Origin: Lachnospiraceae bacterium | GTDB taxonomy: Bacteria; Bacillota; Clostridia; Lachnospirales; Lachnospiraceae | Reading direction: 5' to 3' | Length of the DNA: 51,554 nucleotides | NCBI GenBank assembly: GCA_017889125.1 | Contig: JAGHER010000067.1 | Span: 1 to 51,554, forward strand | Part shown: piece by piece, positions 23,390 through 32,058 of the stretch | Layout: the number at the start of each line of letters is the position of its first letter | Position numbering within the stretch: position 1 is the first letter of the stretch | Notes under the pieces: generated by a model | What the model was told of the DNA's origin: nothing | Database searches by the model: none | What the model saw: only the letters and a program-made list of their open reading frames with translations | Position numbers and translations under genes: made by a program

Positions 23390-25394
23390 GTTTTTCCTCT
23401 CTTTCTCGTTCATGTTCACTTTCTTCGCTGCGCCGGGAATTTTCCCCGGTGTTCAGCATTCGATGATCGATCTGGATATGGACTGTGGTTCCGCAGTCCT
23501 GGTTGCTTAAATATTCCATGGTACACTGGTTTTGAAAATACAACAGAAGCCGCTGATATACATTGGGTACGCCGATCCGGTTGGAGACAAAACGCTGCCT
23601 TTTTGCCTGGTCAAGCTGTTCGTCGGCCGGATTATGCTGCGCGGTGTTCGCCGCTTCCGCGTTAGTGTTCGGTGAATCCAGGGAGGTAACAAAAGCCTGG
23701 ACGTCGGCGTTGGCCATAGATGCGCGCACCTCGCGAAGGGAGGCGTTTAAGGCATTGAGCTTTTCAAAGGTGATCCCCGTGCCGGTATCCTCCACCCAGA
23801 TGTGAAGGATGTGGCCGTTTAAGGCGGTCCGGATGGTCAGACAGCTGTTTTCCAGCTTCAGAAGGTTTCCGTGAAGGATGGAATTCTCCACCAGAGGCTG
23901 AAGGGTCATTTTGGGGATCAGCAGTCCTTTCGTCTCTTCCGGGATAATAAACCGGGAGGTCATGGTGCTGGGAAACCGAAGTTTCTGGAGCCGCAGGTAC
24001 AGGTCGATGTAGCGGAGGGCGTCCGTTATGGGGACCAGGCTGCGCCGGGTATCCATGGAGTAGTGCATCATCTGGCCAAGATCCGTGATGGACTGGTAGA
24101 GGGAAACATTTCCGCCTTCCAGGGCGCTGGTGGCCAGGCACTGTAGGGTGTTATGGATAAAATGCGGATTGATCTGGGCCTGAAGGGCCTTCAGCTCGCT
24201 GGTTCGGTTGGCCAGCTCCAGCTGGTATTGACGGATCGTAAAGCTGCGGATGGAGTGGATCATTTTTCGGATCGCCACCAGCAGGCTTCCGATCTCATCG
24301 TTTTGGGAATAGGTGATGTAGTCGGACATTTTCGCGTTTAAGTTTCCGGCGGTAACGGCCCTGGCATAGACAGTGGCCTTTTTTAAGGGGGAGGTAAAAT
24401 GAAACACCGCAATGCAGATCAGCAGGACCTCCGCCGCGGTCACAGCCAGAAAGGAGTACAGCATCAGGTTGAAAAAATGGTTGGCTTTGGCATAAACGAA
24501 GCTTTTGGGGGAAATCTTAATGAGATACCAGTCTGCGGGCTCTAAGGGGATCCGGCTGCAGATGATGATGTCATCAGAATCCGACTCGGCTACCTGGGCA
24601 TTTTCCGTAGACAGCTCCATACTGGCCAGCTCCTGGAAAAGCGGATTTTTTACCTGTGTGGTGATATCCGCGGGGCGGCTGCTGTAAATAAAATTTCCGT
24701 TCCCGTCGATAATGCAGAGGGTTTCCTGGCTCTGATAAAGGGGATCGCAGATCTCCTCCAGCACAGAGATGGGGATATCGATGGAGATCTCCCCCAGCAC
24801 ATCGGTGGTGGAGGGAATCTGGTAGATCGGCAGGTTGACAGAGAACACTAGGCTGAATTCCCGCTCCGGCAGGTTCACAAAGTTGTAATCGGACTGCATG
24901 TGGGTGGCGGAAATATAGGAGTGGTACGGCGCGCAGGGGAATGTGCGCTCCTGGCTCAGATATATATGGCTTTTTTCGTACCGCTGCATATCCGCCTGGA
25001 GAAGCAGGGATTTTTTCAGGTGAAAGGCGGACAGATGGATCTGGGAGGCATCCGGCACGCTGGAGTAAAGCATCTGCATAAAATCAAAGATGCGGGCTTC
25101 CGTCTGAAGCTGCTGGTAGGAGGAGTCGTCCGGATCCTGGTCTGCCAGGATATCCATGACCTCAGAATTAAAGTAAAGGCCCCGGGCGGTGTAGTCGGCC
25201 AGCTCCAGATAGTCGGAGATGCTTGCCCCGGCGGCGGTCATGGTGTTTGTGGTCTGAGAGACAAATTCCTCGTCTAACGAGGTGCGGATATAGTAGTAAG
25301 AAAAGAACCAGTAAAACAGAAAAGGGACCAGGATACAGAAAAAGAGCAGGACAAGTACCTTGACCCGTATGCTGACAAACCGCTTCGTGTTCAT
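23370..25394 (-). CDS. Sensor histidine kinase, YesM type
   Basis: The 674-residue membrane kinase has a membrane segment at about 9-32, a ~250-residue extracellular Cache-like sensor, and a second membrane segment near 305-330. HAMP follows (T-V-Y-A-R-A-V-T-A-G-N-L), then the His_kinase box Q-I-N-P-H-F-I-H-N-T-L with phosphorylated His near 412, and an ATPase domain (P-L-V-E-N-S-I-L-H-G, D-T-G-T-G-I, I-G-V-P-N-V-Y-Q-R). Between the last two boxes lies an extra Asn/Ala/Thr-rich stretch of ~45 residues. The ATG at 25394 follows GGAGGAGG. It probably senses an extracellular oligosaccharide, perhaps through one of the nearby binding proteins. Confidence 0.92.
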   Translation of the reverse strand: MNTKRFVSIRVKVLVLLFFCILVPFLFYWFFSYYYIRTSLDEEFVSQTTNTMTAAGASISDYLELADYTARGLYFNSEVMDILADQDPDDSSYQQLQTEARIFDFMQMLYSSVPDASQIHLSAFHLKKSLLLQADMQRYEKSHIYLSQERTFPCAPYHSYISATHMQSDYNFVNLPEREFSLVFSVNLPIYQIPSTTDVLGEISIDIPISVLEEICDPLYQSQETLCIIDGNGNFIYSSRPADITTQVKNPLFQELASMELSTENAQVAESDSDDIIICSRIPLEPADWYLIKISPKSFVYAKANHFFNLMLYSFLAVTAAEVLLICIAVFHFTSPLKKATVYARAVTAGNLNAKMSDYITYSQNDEIGSLLVAIRKMIHSIRSFTIRQYQLELANRTSELKALQAQINPHFIHNTLQCLATSALEGGNVSLYQSITDLGQMMHYSMDTRRSLVPITDALRYIDLYLRLQKLRFPSTMTSRFIIPEETKGLLIPKMTLQPLVENSILHGNLLKLENSCLTIRTALNGHILHIWVEDTGTGITFEKLNALNASLREVRASMANADVQAFVTSLDSPNTNAEAANTAQHNPADEQLDQAKRQRFVSNRIGVPNVYQRLLLYFQNQCTMEYLSNQDCGTTVHIQIDHRMLNTGENSRRSEESEHEREREEKHESADR

Positions 25395-25426
25395 AAATCC
25401 TCCTCCAGCGTCTTCGTATTTTCTGT

Positions 25427-25456
25427 AGTATACACCGAACCGACAGGAAAAGTCAA
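25427..25456 (-). promoter_or_regulatory. Sigma-A promoter of the kinase-regulator operon
   Basis: On the minus strand TTGACT (25451-25456) and TATACT (25427-25432) are 18 bases apart, about 30 bases before the kinase ATG at 25394. Confidence 0.7.
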
Positions 25457-25646
25457 AATAATCCACCTAAGTAATCAAAAACGTGAGTGTAAATGCGGAC
25501 GCTCATCCGATAGAATATAGCCATGGATGACAGAGAGTGACAGACCAAAGCGGACAGGCATCCAATTCCCGGCGGTTCAGCTGTTCACTGGCTGCGGCGA
25601 GTGCTACAATGGCGGTATAACGAAAAGCGTATCAGGAGGTTTGCCG

Positions 25647-26867
25647 ATGAAACGGATTGTGGGAGTGGGAATGACTGTGCTGCTTTTAGTAGCCGCAGCA
25701 GGCTGCAGGCAGCAGAAAGCACCGGATAAAGGGGAGACAGAAGGGATCGTGCTGACCATAAGCCTTCCGGAAGCGGAGTGGAATGGCTACACGGAGGAAC
25801 TGACAAAGCTTTACCGGCAGGAGCGGCCGAAAGTGGAAGACATCCGATGGAACCTGGTAGACCGAAGTATGTATGAAGATCTTCTGGGGGTCAATCTGGT
25901 GTCCCAAAACCTTCCGGACATTATCAGCGTGGGAAATCAGGTCCCTCTGACCGCATGGAGCGAGCATCTGGTGCCTCTTGATCTGGAGGCGGAAAAGGAA
26001 GGCATTTCCGAAAGGATCGTATCCTGGGGAAGGGTAGGCGAAAGCCTGTATTCCCTTCCGGTCCTGATCCAGGGGAAAGGCATTTTCTACAACACCGGAC
26101 TGCTGGAGGAGAATGGGATAAGACGTCTTCCACAGACCCGGTCAGAGCTTCTGGCCCTCTGCGGCACGCTTCAGGAGGCAGAGGTAAAGCCCATCATGAA
26201 TTATTACAAGGAAACGCTCCTTACCGATACCAGCTATCTGTTCTTCCTTCCGGCAATAGCGGGAGGAGCCAGGGAGGATTGGTACGCCCTGGCGGATTTC
26301 CTGGATCTGACCCTGGAATACGGGAACCGGAACGCGCTGACTACCGGAGTAGATACGGCCAGAGATTACTTTTTCATTGAAAAGTACGCCATGCTCAATA
26401 ATGAAGGGAGCTGGATGGTGCCTGCGATGCGCAGAAGCGCTCCGGAGATGGAGGAAAAGACCATCATCGGCTCCATTCCCCTTTATGAGGAGGCGGAGAG
26501 GAACCGGCTTCCGGTGGAAATCCTGTCCCTGTCCGTGACGAAGAGCAGCGAACACCAGGAGGAGGCCAAGGCCTTTCTGCTCTGGCTGGCTACCTCGGAG
26601 ACGGCCAGGGATTACCTGGAAAGGACCATGGGCTGTCTGACGGTTTCCGGAATGGAACGCGGGGATGACAAGGCGCTGTCGCCTGTCGCCGTCCAGGTAA
26701 AGGAAGCCATCCTGACCGGGCAGGCAGTTATTGATCAGTCGGGAAGCCTGCCGGAGGAGCTAAAGAGCGGTATCGCCAGTGTCTGGGCCAAATACATCAC
26801 CGGCCAGCTGGACCGGGATGCGGCGGCAGAAACGGCCTGCGCGCTCTGGAATTACGAGAAAAACTGA
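25647..26867 (+). CDS. Extracellular solute-binding lipoprotein (first of two)
   Basis: The 406-residue binding protein has a lipoprotein signal (M-K-R-I-V-G then V-A-A-A-G-C, lipidated Cys20). Its body begins L-T-I-S-L-P-E-A-E-W and shows family 1 features (L-P-D-I-I-S-V-G-N-Q; G-I-F-Y-N-T-G-L-L-E-E-N-G; N-N-E-G-S-W-M-V-P). AGGAGG precedes the ATG; upstream in-frame codons from 25527 give no signal peptide. It is divergent from the kinase gene. It may serve transport with the permeases at 30217/31159, or sensing with the kinase, since a second binding protein (27666) follows. Confidence 0.9.
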   Translation: MKRIVGVGMTVLLLVAAAGCRQQKAPDKGETEGIVLTISLPEAEWNGYTEELTKLYRQERPKVEDIRWNLVDRSMYEDLLGVNLVSQNLPDIISVGNQVPLTAWSEHLVPLDLEAEKEGISERIVSWGRVGESLYSLPVLIQGKGIFYNTGLLEENGIRRLPQTRSELLALCGTLQEAEVKPIMNYYKETLLTDTSYLFFLPAIAGGAREDWYALADFLDLTLEYGNRNALTTGVDTARDYFFIEKYAMLNNEGSWMVPAMRRSAPEMEEKTIIGSIPLYEEAERNRLPVEILSLSVTKSSEHQEEAKAFLLWLATSETARDYLERTMGCLTVSGMERGDDKALSPVAVQVKEAILTGQAVIDQSGSLPEELKSGIASVWAKYITGQLDRDAAAETACALWNYEKN

Positions 26868-26893
26868 ACAAAGAGAAAATGGAGGAAAAGCAC

Positions 26894-27637
26894 ATGTCGG
26901 TTATTCGCTATCAGAAGAAAGAGGATATGGTATTTACGGATTTAGGCAACGGGATTTCCCGCGCGGAAATGCTGCCGGGAATGGTAGAGGGCGTCCACAC
27001 CTGGAAATGCCAGGTAAAGGCAGGAACGGTAGTGACTTTGGAAACCTTCGGGGACCAGACGCAGATTTATTACTTTACCAGCGGCCAGGGCTTTGTGGTG
27101 ACGCCGAAGAAGGCCTTCAATATCGATGAGCCGTCTCTGTTCATTCCCCGGATGGATGAGGAAGAGAACGTGCTTCACGCGGTGACGGACATGGAGTTTT
27201 TGCAGCTGACCTGCGTGATGCTGCCGGAGGATGTGGAGCAGTTTGGCCACTGGCACATTGCCCTTCCCCGCTTCTGCCCATTAAGCGGATGCATCGAGTA
27301 TGTAGAGGGCTTCCGGCCGGAGGGGATCAAGGCTCTGTCCATCCTGGATACGCATTTCCTCACCAGAATGACCATGGGCGCCATCATTGGAAAGGGCCCC
27401 AACAAAGCGGAGCCGCACAGCCACAACGATCTGTATCAGTGGTATTACGGTATGCCGGGGACCAAGTTCATTTATCGGGCTGCCGGGGAGGAGATCGAGC
27501 TTCATGAAGGCGACTGGGCATTCATCCCCACGGATATTGAGCACGCCATTGAGATCAAAGAGAACGAGAACGTAAACTATGTATGGTTTGAGATTGAGCT
27601 GACGAAAGCAGAGCTGGAAGCGAAGAAGGCCAAGTAA
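26894..27637 (+). CDS. Cupin-domain protein (probable bicupin)
   Basis: The 247-residue cytoplasmic protein appears to hold two cupin barrels. The first (about 20-110) has F-T-S-G-Q-G-F-V-V-T-P-K-K-A-F but few metal-binding histidines. The second (about 140-240) has the clear motif E-P-H-S-H-N-D-L-Y-Q-W-Y-Y-G and E-G-D-W-A-F-I-P-T-D-I-E-H-A, which can bind a metal. GGAGG sets the start at 26894. Such proteins beside pectin genes may isomerise or bind uronates, as KduI does, but this is shorter and not clearly KduI. It lies between two binding-protein genes. Confidence 0.8.
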   Translation: MSVIRYQKKEDMVFTDLGNGISRAEMLPGMVEGVHTWKCQVKAGTVVTLETFGDQTQIYYFTSGQGFVVTPKKAFNIDEPSLFIPRMDEEENVLHAVTDMEFLQLTCVMLPEDVEQFGHWHIALPRFCPLSGCIEYVEGFRPEGIKALSILDTHFLTRMTMGAIIGKGPNKAEPHSHNDLYQWYYGMPGTKFIYRAAGEEIELHEGDWAFIPTDIEHAIEIKENENVNYVWFEIELTKAELEAKKAK

Positions 27638-27665
27638 TCAGAACAGGGGAAAGGGGAGTTTACTT

Positions 27666-29012
27666 ATGCGAAAAAAGCAGATAACTGCAGCGGTACTGGC
27701 GGCAATGGCACTGTCCATGACGGCGTGCGGCGGGGGAAACACAGCAGAGAGCGGAGCGGACGCCCAGGCAGGCAAAGATAAGCAGGAGGCGGATGCTTCC
27801 GGAAACGGGCAGGTGACTCTGCGGTTCAGCTGGTGGGGCGGAGAAAGCCGCCACAATGCCACCATGGCTGCGGTGGAAGCCTTTGAGGAGGAATATCCCT
27901 GGATCACCGTAGAATGCGAGTATTCCTCCTGGGACGGCTGGGTGGATAAGGTAGCCACGCAGCTGGCCGGAGGCACGGCCCCGGATCTGATGCAGATCAA
28001 CTGGGACTGGCTGTATCAGTTTTCTTCTGACGGTTCGAAATTTGTGGATTTAAATGAATACAGCGATGTGATCTCTCTGGACAACTGGTCCGAAGCCAAT
28101 CTGCAGGCCATGACGGTGGCGGGAAAGCTGCAGGGCGTGCCGATCTCAATCACAGGAAAGTTGCCGATGTACAATAAAACCACCTTCGACAAAGCCGGTG
28201 TTCCCATTCCCAGCACCATAGAAGAGCTGCGGGAAGCGGGAAAAGCCTTCCAGGAAAAGCTGGGCGAGGACTATTATCCGCTGGCAGAGGAAGGCTACGA
28301 GAGAATGCTCTGGATGGTGATGTACCTTCAGGAAAAGTACGGAAAAGAGTGGATCAAGGATCTGCAGGTGAACTATACCGTGGAAGAGGTTACCGATGGC
28401 ATGAACTTTATCAATTCCCTGGAGGAAGATCACGTATGGCCGAAGATCGAGACGATCATCGGAGATGGCGCGGAGAACTTCCTGTCCAATAAAAAGTGGA
28501 TGGACGGCCACTATGCAGGTCTGACCGAATACGACTCCAATGTTCAGGAGATCGCGGAATCCCTGGACGAGGGCCAGGAACTGGTGCTGGGTGAGTATCC
28601 CACAGACATGGGGCAGTATCCGGCAGGCATGAGCAAGGTATCCCAGGGCTTTGCGATCACGGAGACTTCGGAGCACAAGGAGGAGGCAGCGCTTCTTCTG
28701 GAATATCTGACCTCCAACGAAAACGGTATCCGGCTGATGGGAACCGAGAGAGGAACGCCCTGCAACACCGCGGCAAAGAAGGTTCTGGAGGACGAAGGGA
28801 TCCTGGGCGGCCTGACCCTGGAGGGCAATCAGAAGGTTCTGGATTTTTGCCACTACACCTTTGATCCCAACTTTGAAAATTCTGCCCTGAAGGAACGGAC
28901 GGGCGTCTACTATGAAGTATTTGACAATTTAAGCGCAGGGGCGGATCCGGCGGAAATGGCGCAGTATCTGATCGATTCCATTAACGATGTAAACGCAGCG
29001 AATCCATATTAG
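27666..29012 (+). CDS. ABC transporter sugar-binding lipoprotein (second)
   Basis: The 448-residue family 1 binding protein has a lipoprotein signal (M-R-K-K-Q-I-T, S-M-T-A-C with Cys21), then a Gly/Asp/Ala linker. The body starts V-T-L-R-F-S-W-W-G-G-E-S-R-H-N and includes A-P-D-L-M-Q-I-N-W-D-W-L. The W-W-G and W-D-W residues are typical sugar-stacking positions. It is the likely capture subunit for the permeases at 30217 and 31159 and, with GH105 and GH28 around it, probably binds pectic oligosaccharides. A terminator follows directly, as after the binding protein of the xylan locus. Confidence 0.93.
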   Translation: MRKKQITAAVLAAMALSMTACGGGNTAESGADAQAGKDKQEADASGNGQVTLRFSWWGGESRHNATMAAVEAFEEEYPWITVECEYSSWDGWVDKVATQLAGGTAPDLMQINWDWLYQFSSDGSKFVDLNEYSDVISLDNWSEANLQAMTVAGKLQGVPISITGKLPMYNKTTFDKAGVPIPSTIEELREAGKAFQEKLGEDYYPLAEEGYERMLWMVMYLQEKYGKEWIKDLQVNYTVEEVTDGMNFINSLEEDHVWPKIETIIGDGAENFLSNKKWMDGHYAGLTEYDSNVQEIAESLDEGQELVLGEYPTDMGQYPAGMSKVSQGFAITETSEHKEEAALLLEYLTSNENGIRLMGTERGTPCNTAAKKVLEDEGILGGLTLEGNQKVLDFCHYTFDPNFENSALKERTGVYYEVFDNLSAGADPAEMAQYLIDSINDVNAANPY

Positions 29013-29032
29013 GCTGATGCGCGGTTCATGTG

Positions 29033-29060
29033 AAGGGGCGCTGCAGAAGCGCCCCTTTTA
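29033..29060 (+). terminator. Terminator inside the pectin transporter operon
   Basis: AAGGGGCGCT (29033-29042) pairs with AGCGCCCCTT (29048-29057) across a five-base loop, followed by TT. No promoter is obvious before GH105, so read-through probably sets a lower level for the genes behind it. Confidence 0.8.
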
Positions 29061-29084
29061 AAAACCCAAAAGGAGGAGAACGCC

Positions 29085-30206
29085 GTGGAATTAACTTCCT
29101 ATTTTAAGCAGTTTATGAAAACGTATCAGGGGCTGGACGAGTATCTGGTGGAGATCGAGGGGAAGCTCCTGCATGAGTGGAACTATGAGGACGGCTGCGC
29201 GTTTTTAGGGGCGGCGGCCATGTACCAGGAGACCAAAGATAAGGAGTATCTGGAGTTTATCGAAAAGATGGTCAGCCCTTACATAAAAGAGGATGGAACG
29301 ATCATCAGCTATCATATTGAGGAGTACAATCTGGATTTTATCAACGCGGGGAAAATCTTTTATTTCCTGTATGATCTGACGGGGGAAGAACGGTACCGCA
29401 AGGCATGCGATACGCTGATGACCCAGCTGACTTATCAGCCCAGGCTGACCTGTGGGAATTTTTGGCATAAGCTGATCTATCCGTTTCAGGTCTGGCTGGA
29501 TGGCCTGTACATGGCGCAGCCCTTTTATCTGGAATACGACAACCGGTGGGGCGGCCAGACCCGCTGCTATGATGTGCTGAATCAGTTTAACCAGGTGCGG
29601 CGGATCCTTTACGATGAAAAGAGCGGCCTGTATTATCACGCCTATGATGAGTACAAAGACCGGAAATGGGCGGATCCGGAAACGGGACTTTCTCCGAATT
29701 TCTGGCTGCGCTCCATTGGCTGGTATCTGATGGCGCTGGTGGACTGCTATGATCTGATGTCAGAGGAATTATACGATGTTAAAGCACGGTTTGGGGAGCT
29801 TTTGCGGGAGGCGGTCCGCGGGGTGCTCAAGTACCAGGATAAGGAAAGCAAGCTGTTTTACCAGCTGATCGCCCTTCCGGAGGAGGAGGGCAATTACCTG
29901 GAAACCTCCGGCTCGCTGATGATCGCCTATGCGATCATGAAGGGCTGCCGGACAGGCGCGCTTTTGGAGGAGAAGTATCTGGAGAAGGGAAAAGAAATCT
30001 ACCATGCGGTGCTGGCGGAAAAACTGACTGCAGGTGAAGATGGGGTCTTCCATTTATCCGGGACCTGCGCATCGGCGGGACTTGGCCCGAGAGAGGAGCG
30101 GGATGGAAGCAGAAGCTATTACTTATCTGAGCCGGTAGTGGATGATGATGTAAAGGCGGTCGGGGTGCTGATGATGGCCGCTGCAGAAGCAATGAAGGAA
30201 GGATAA
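29085..30206 (+). CDS. GH105 unsaturated rhamnogalacturonyl hydrolase (YteR/YesR-like)
   Basis: The 373-residue (alpha/alpha)6-barrel enzyme carries the GH88/GH105 catalytic block F-W-H-K-L-I-Y-P-F-Q-V-W-L-D139-G-L-Y-M-A-Q-P-F. Further conserved parts are N-F-W-L-R-S-I-G-W-Y-L-M-A-L-V-D near 205-220 and L-E-T-S-G-S-L-M-I-A-Y-A near 268-279. Family members hydrate and release the 4,5-unsaturated uronic acid left by pectin lyases. There is no signal peptide, so it works on imported oligomers. It is preceded by AGGAGG and followed closely by the two permeases, which links the operon to lyase-cut rhamnogalacturonan or galacturonan. Confidence 0.92.
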   Translation: MELTSYFKQFMKTYQGLDEYLVEIEGKLLHEWNYEDGCAFLGAAAMYQETKDKEYLEFIEKMVSPYIKEDGTIISYHIEEYNLDFINAGKIFYFLYDLTGEERYRKACDTLMTQLTYQPRLTCGNFWHKLIYPFQVWLDGLYMAQPFYLEYDNRWGGQTRCYDVLNQFNQVRRILYDEKSGLYYHAYDEYKDRKWADPETGLSPNFWLRSIGWYLMALVDCYDLMSEELYDVKARFGELLREAVRGVLKYQDKESKLFYQLIALPEEEGNYLETSGSLMIAYAIMKGCRTGALLEEKYLEKGKEIYHAVLAEKLTAGEDGVFHLSGTCASAGLGPREERDGSRSYYLSEPVVDDDVKAVGVLMMAAAEAMKEG

Positions 30207-30216
30207 GGGTGAGGTT

Positions 30217-31146
30217 ATGGACGGAGTGCCGGTTTCATACAAGATGGAAAAAGCAAAAAAACGCAGGGAGCTGTTTCGCAGATACCGGGGATTTTTTTAC
30301 ATCCTCCCGTGGATCATCGGATTTCTGGTATTTAAGTTTTACCCGTTCGTTATGTCGCTGGTCTACAGCTTTACCGATTACAGTTTATTTAAAACGGGAA
30401 CAGAATTTATCGGACTGGACAATTACGTTGAGATCTTTCAGACGAAAAAATATATGTCTGCCTTTAAGGTTACCTTTCAGTACGCGTTTATCACGGTGCC
30501 CCTTAAGCTGGCGTTCTCTCTGTTTATCGCGTACATTCTGAATTTCAAATTAAAGTTTGTCAAGCTGTTCAGGACAATCTACTACATTCCCTCTATTCTT
30601 GGCGGATCGGTGGCCATTGCGGTGGTATGGAAATTCATTTTCCAGAGCGACGGTCTCATTAACCAGATCATCACCCTTTTTGGCGGGGAGAAGATCAACT
30701 TCCTGGGAAATACCCACTATGCGCTGGCCGTGATCTGCCTGCTGCGGGTATGGCAGTTTGGCTCGGCCATGGTGATCTTTTTAGCGGCCTTAAAAGGCGT
30801 TCCCCAGGAATTGTATGAAGCGGCGGCGATTGACGGAGCAGGCAAGTGGCGTCAGTTCTTTTCCGTTACCGTGCCCCTTATCACGCCGGTGATCTTCTAC
30901 AATCTGATCACCCAGCTGTGCGAGGCATTCCAGGAGTTCAACAGCGCCTTTATCATCACCAAGGGCGGCCCGTTAGGCTCCACCACGCTGATCTCCCTGC
31001 TGATCTATCAGAATGCGTTCCGGACTTACGAGATGGGGCAGGCCAGCGCTATGGCATGGCTGCTGTTCGTGATCATTACGGTGCTTACGATCGTATCCTT
31101 TGCCAGCCAGAAGTACTGGGTCTACTATTCGGATGATGGAAACTAA
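30217..31146 (+). CDS. ABC sugar transporter permease, MalF/UgpA-like
   Basis: The 309-residue membrane protein has a basic N-tail, I-L-P-W-I-I-G-F-L-V-F-K-F-Y-P-F in the first membrane segment and about six segments in all. The EAA loop is Y-E-A-A-A-I-D-G-A-G-K-W-R-Q-F-F-S-V-T-V-P. The ATG at 30217 follows GGGTGAGG. It couples with the next gene to carry ligand from the binding protein at 27666. As in the xylan locus, no ATPase gene is present. Confidence 0.92.
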   Translation: MDGVPVSYKMEKAKKRRELFRRYRGFFYILPWIIGFLVFKFYPFVMSLVYSFTDYSLFKTGTEFIGLDNYVEIFQTKKYMSAFKVTFQYAFITVPLKLAFSLFIAYILNFKLKFVKLFRTIYYIPSILGGSVAIAVVWKFIFQSDGLINQIITLFGGEKINFLGNTHYALAVICLLRVWQFGSAMVIFLAALKGVPQELYEAAAIDGAGKWRQFFSVTVPLITPVIFYNLITQLCEAFQEFNSAFIITKGGPLGSTTLISLLIYQNAFRTYEMGQASAMAWLLFVIITVLTIVSFASQKYWVYYSDDGN

Positions 31147-31158
31147 GGGGGAGAAAAA

Positions 31159-32007
31159 ATGAGCAGACGAACAAGAGAACGAGTGAGCACCGTCCTGCGC
31201 TACACGGTGCTGGTGCTGGTGGGGATCATTATGTTTTATCCCATGCTCTGGATGGTAGGCGCGTCCTTTAAGGCCAGCAATAATGAAATCTATTCGACCA
31301 TCAGCTTTATTCCCAAAAGCCCGTCCATTCAGCCCTATATCGACGCATGGACGGCTACCGGGAATCCATACAGCATGTATTTGATCAATACCTTTAAGAT
31401 TGTCATTCCCAAGGTGATCGGCGCGGTAGTGTCCAGCGTTGTGACGGCCTATGGCTTTTCCCGGTTTGACTTTCCGCATAAAACCTTTTGGTTTTCTATC
31501 CTGCTGGCCACGCTGTTTTTGCCGCAGGTGGTCTTAAACATTCCGCAGTTTCTGCTGTTCAGGGACTGGGGCTGGACCAACTCCTTCCTTCCACTGACGG
31601 TGCCGGCATTTTTCGGCGCGGAGCCGTATTTTATCTTTATGCTGGTACAGTTCATGCGCTCCGTCTCGAAAGAACTGGAGGAGGCGGCAGAGATCGACGG
31701 GTGCAATTCCTTTCAGCGCCTGTTATACATCGTGGTGCCCATGGTGAAGCCCACCATTGTTTCGGTGGCTCTGTTCCAGTTTATGTGGGCATTTAATGAC
31801 TTCCAGGGCCCGCTGATCTATCTGGACAGCGTGAAAAAGTATCCGACCTCCCTGGGCCTGCGCCTGCTGACCGATGCGGAGACCGGGTTTGAATGGAACA
31901 AGGTTCTGGCCCTGTCGGTGATCACCCTGCTTCCGTCGCTGATCGTCTTCTTCCTGGCTCAGGATCAGTTTGTGGAAGGAATTGCCGCAGGAGGTGTTAA
32001 GGGCTGA
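31159..32007 (+). CDS. ABC sugar transporter permease, MalG/UgpE-like
   Basis: The 282-residue subunit has an N-terminal anchor (V-L-V-L-V-G-I-I-M-F-Y-P-M-L), about six segments and the EAA loop E-E-A-A-E-I-D-G-C-N-S-F-Q-R. The end reads D-Q-F-V-E-G-I-A-A-G-G-V-K-G as in CUT1 MalG-type permeases. It starts 12 bases after the previous stop with AGGGGGAG as ribosome site. Confidence 0.93.
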   Translation: MSRRTRERVSTVLRYTVLVLVGIIMFYPMLWMVGASFKASNNEIYSTISFIPKSPSIQPYIDAWTATGNPYSMYLINTFKIVIPKVIGAVVSSVVTAYGFSRFDFPHKTFWFSILLATLFLPQVVLNIPQFLLFRDWGWTNSFLPLTVPAFFGAEPYFIFMLVQFMRSVSKELEEAAEIDGCNSFQRLLYIVVPMVKPTIVSVALFQFMWAFNDFQGPLIYLDSVKKYPTSLGLRLLTDAETGFEWNKVLALSVITLLPSLIVFFLAQDQFVEGIAAGGVKG

Positions 32008-32058
32008 TTGGCCAAAGGAGTTTCCATTAAACACACGTGAATTTGAGAGGGGATTGAA

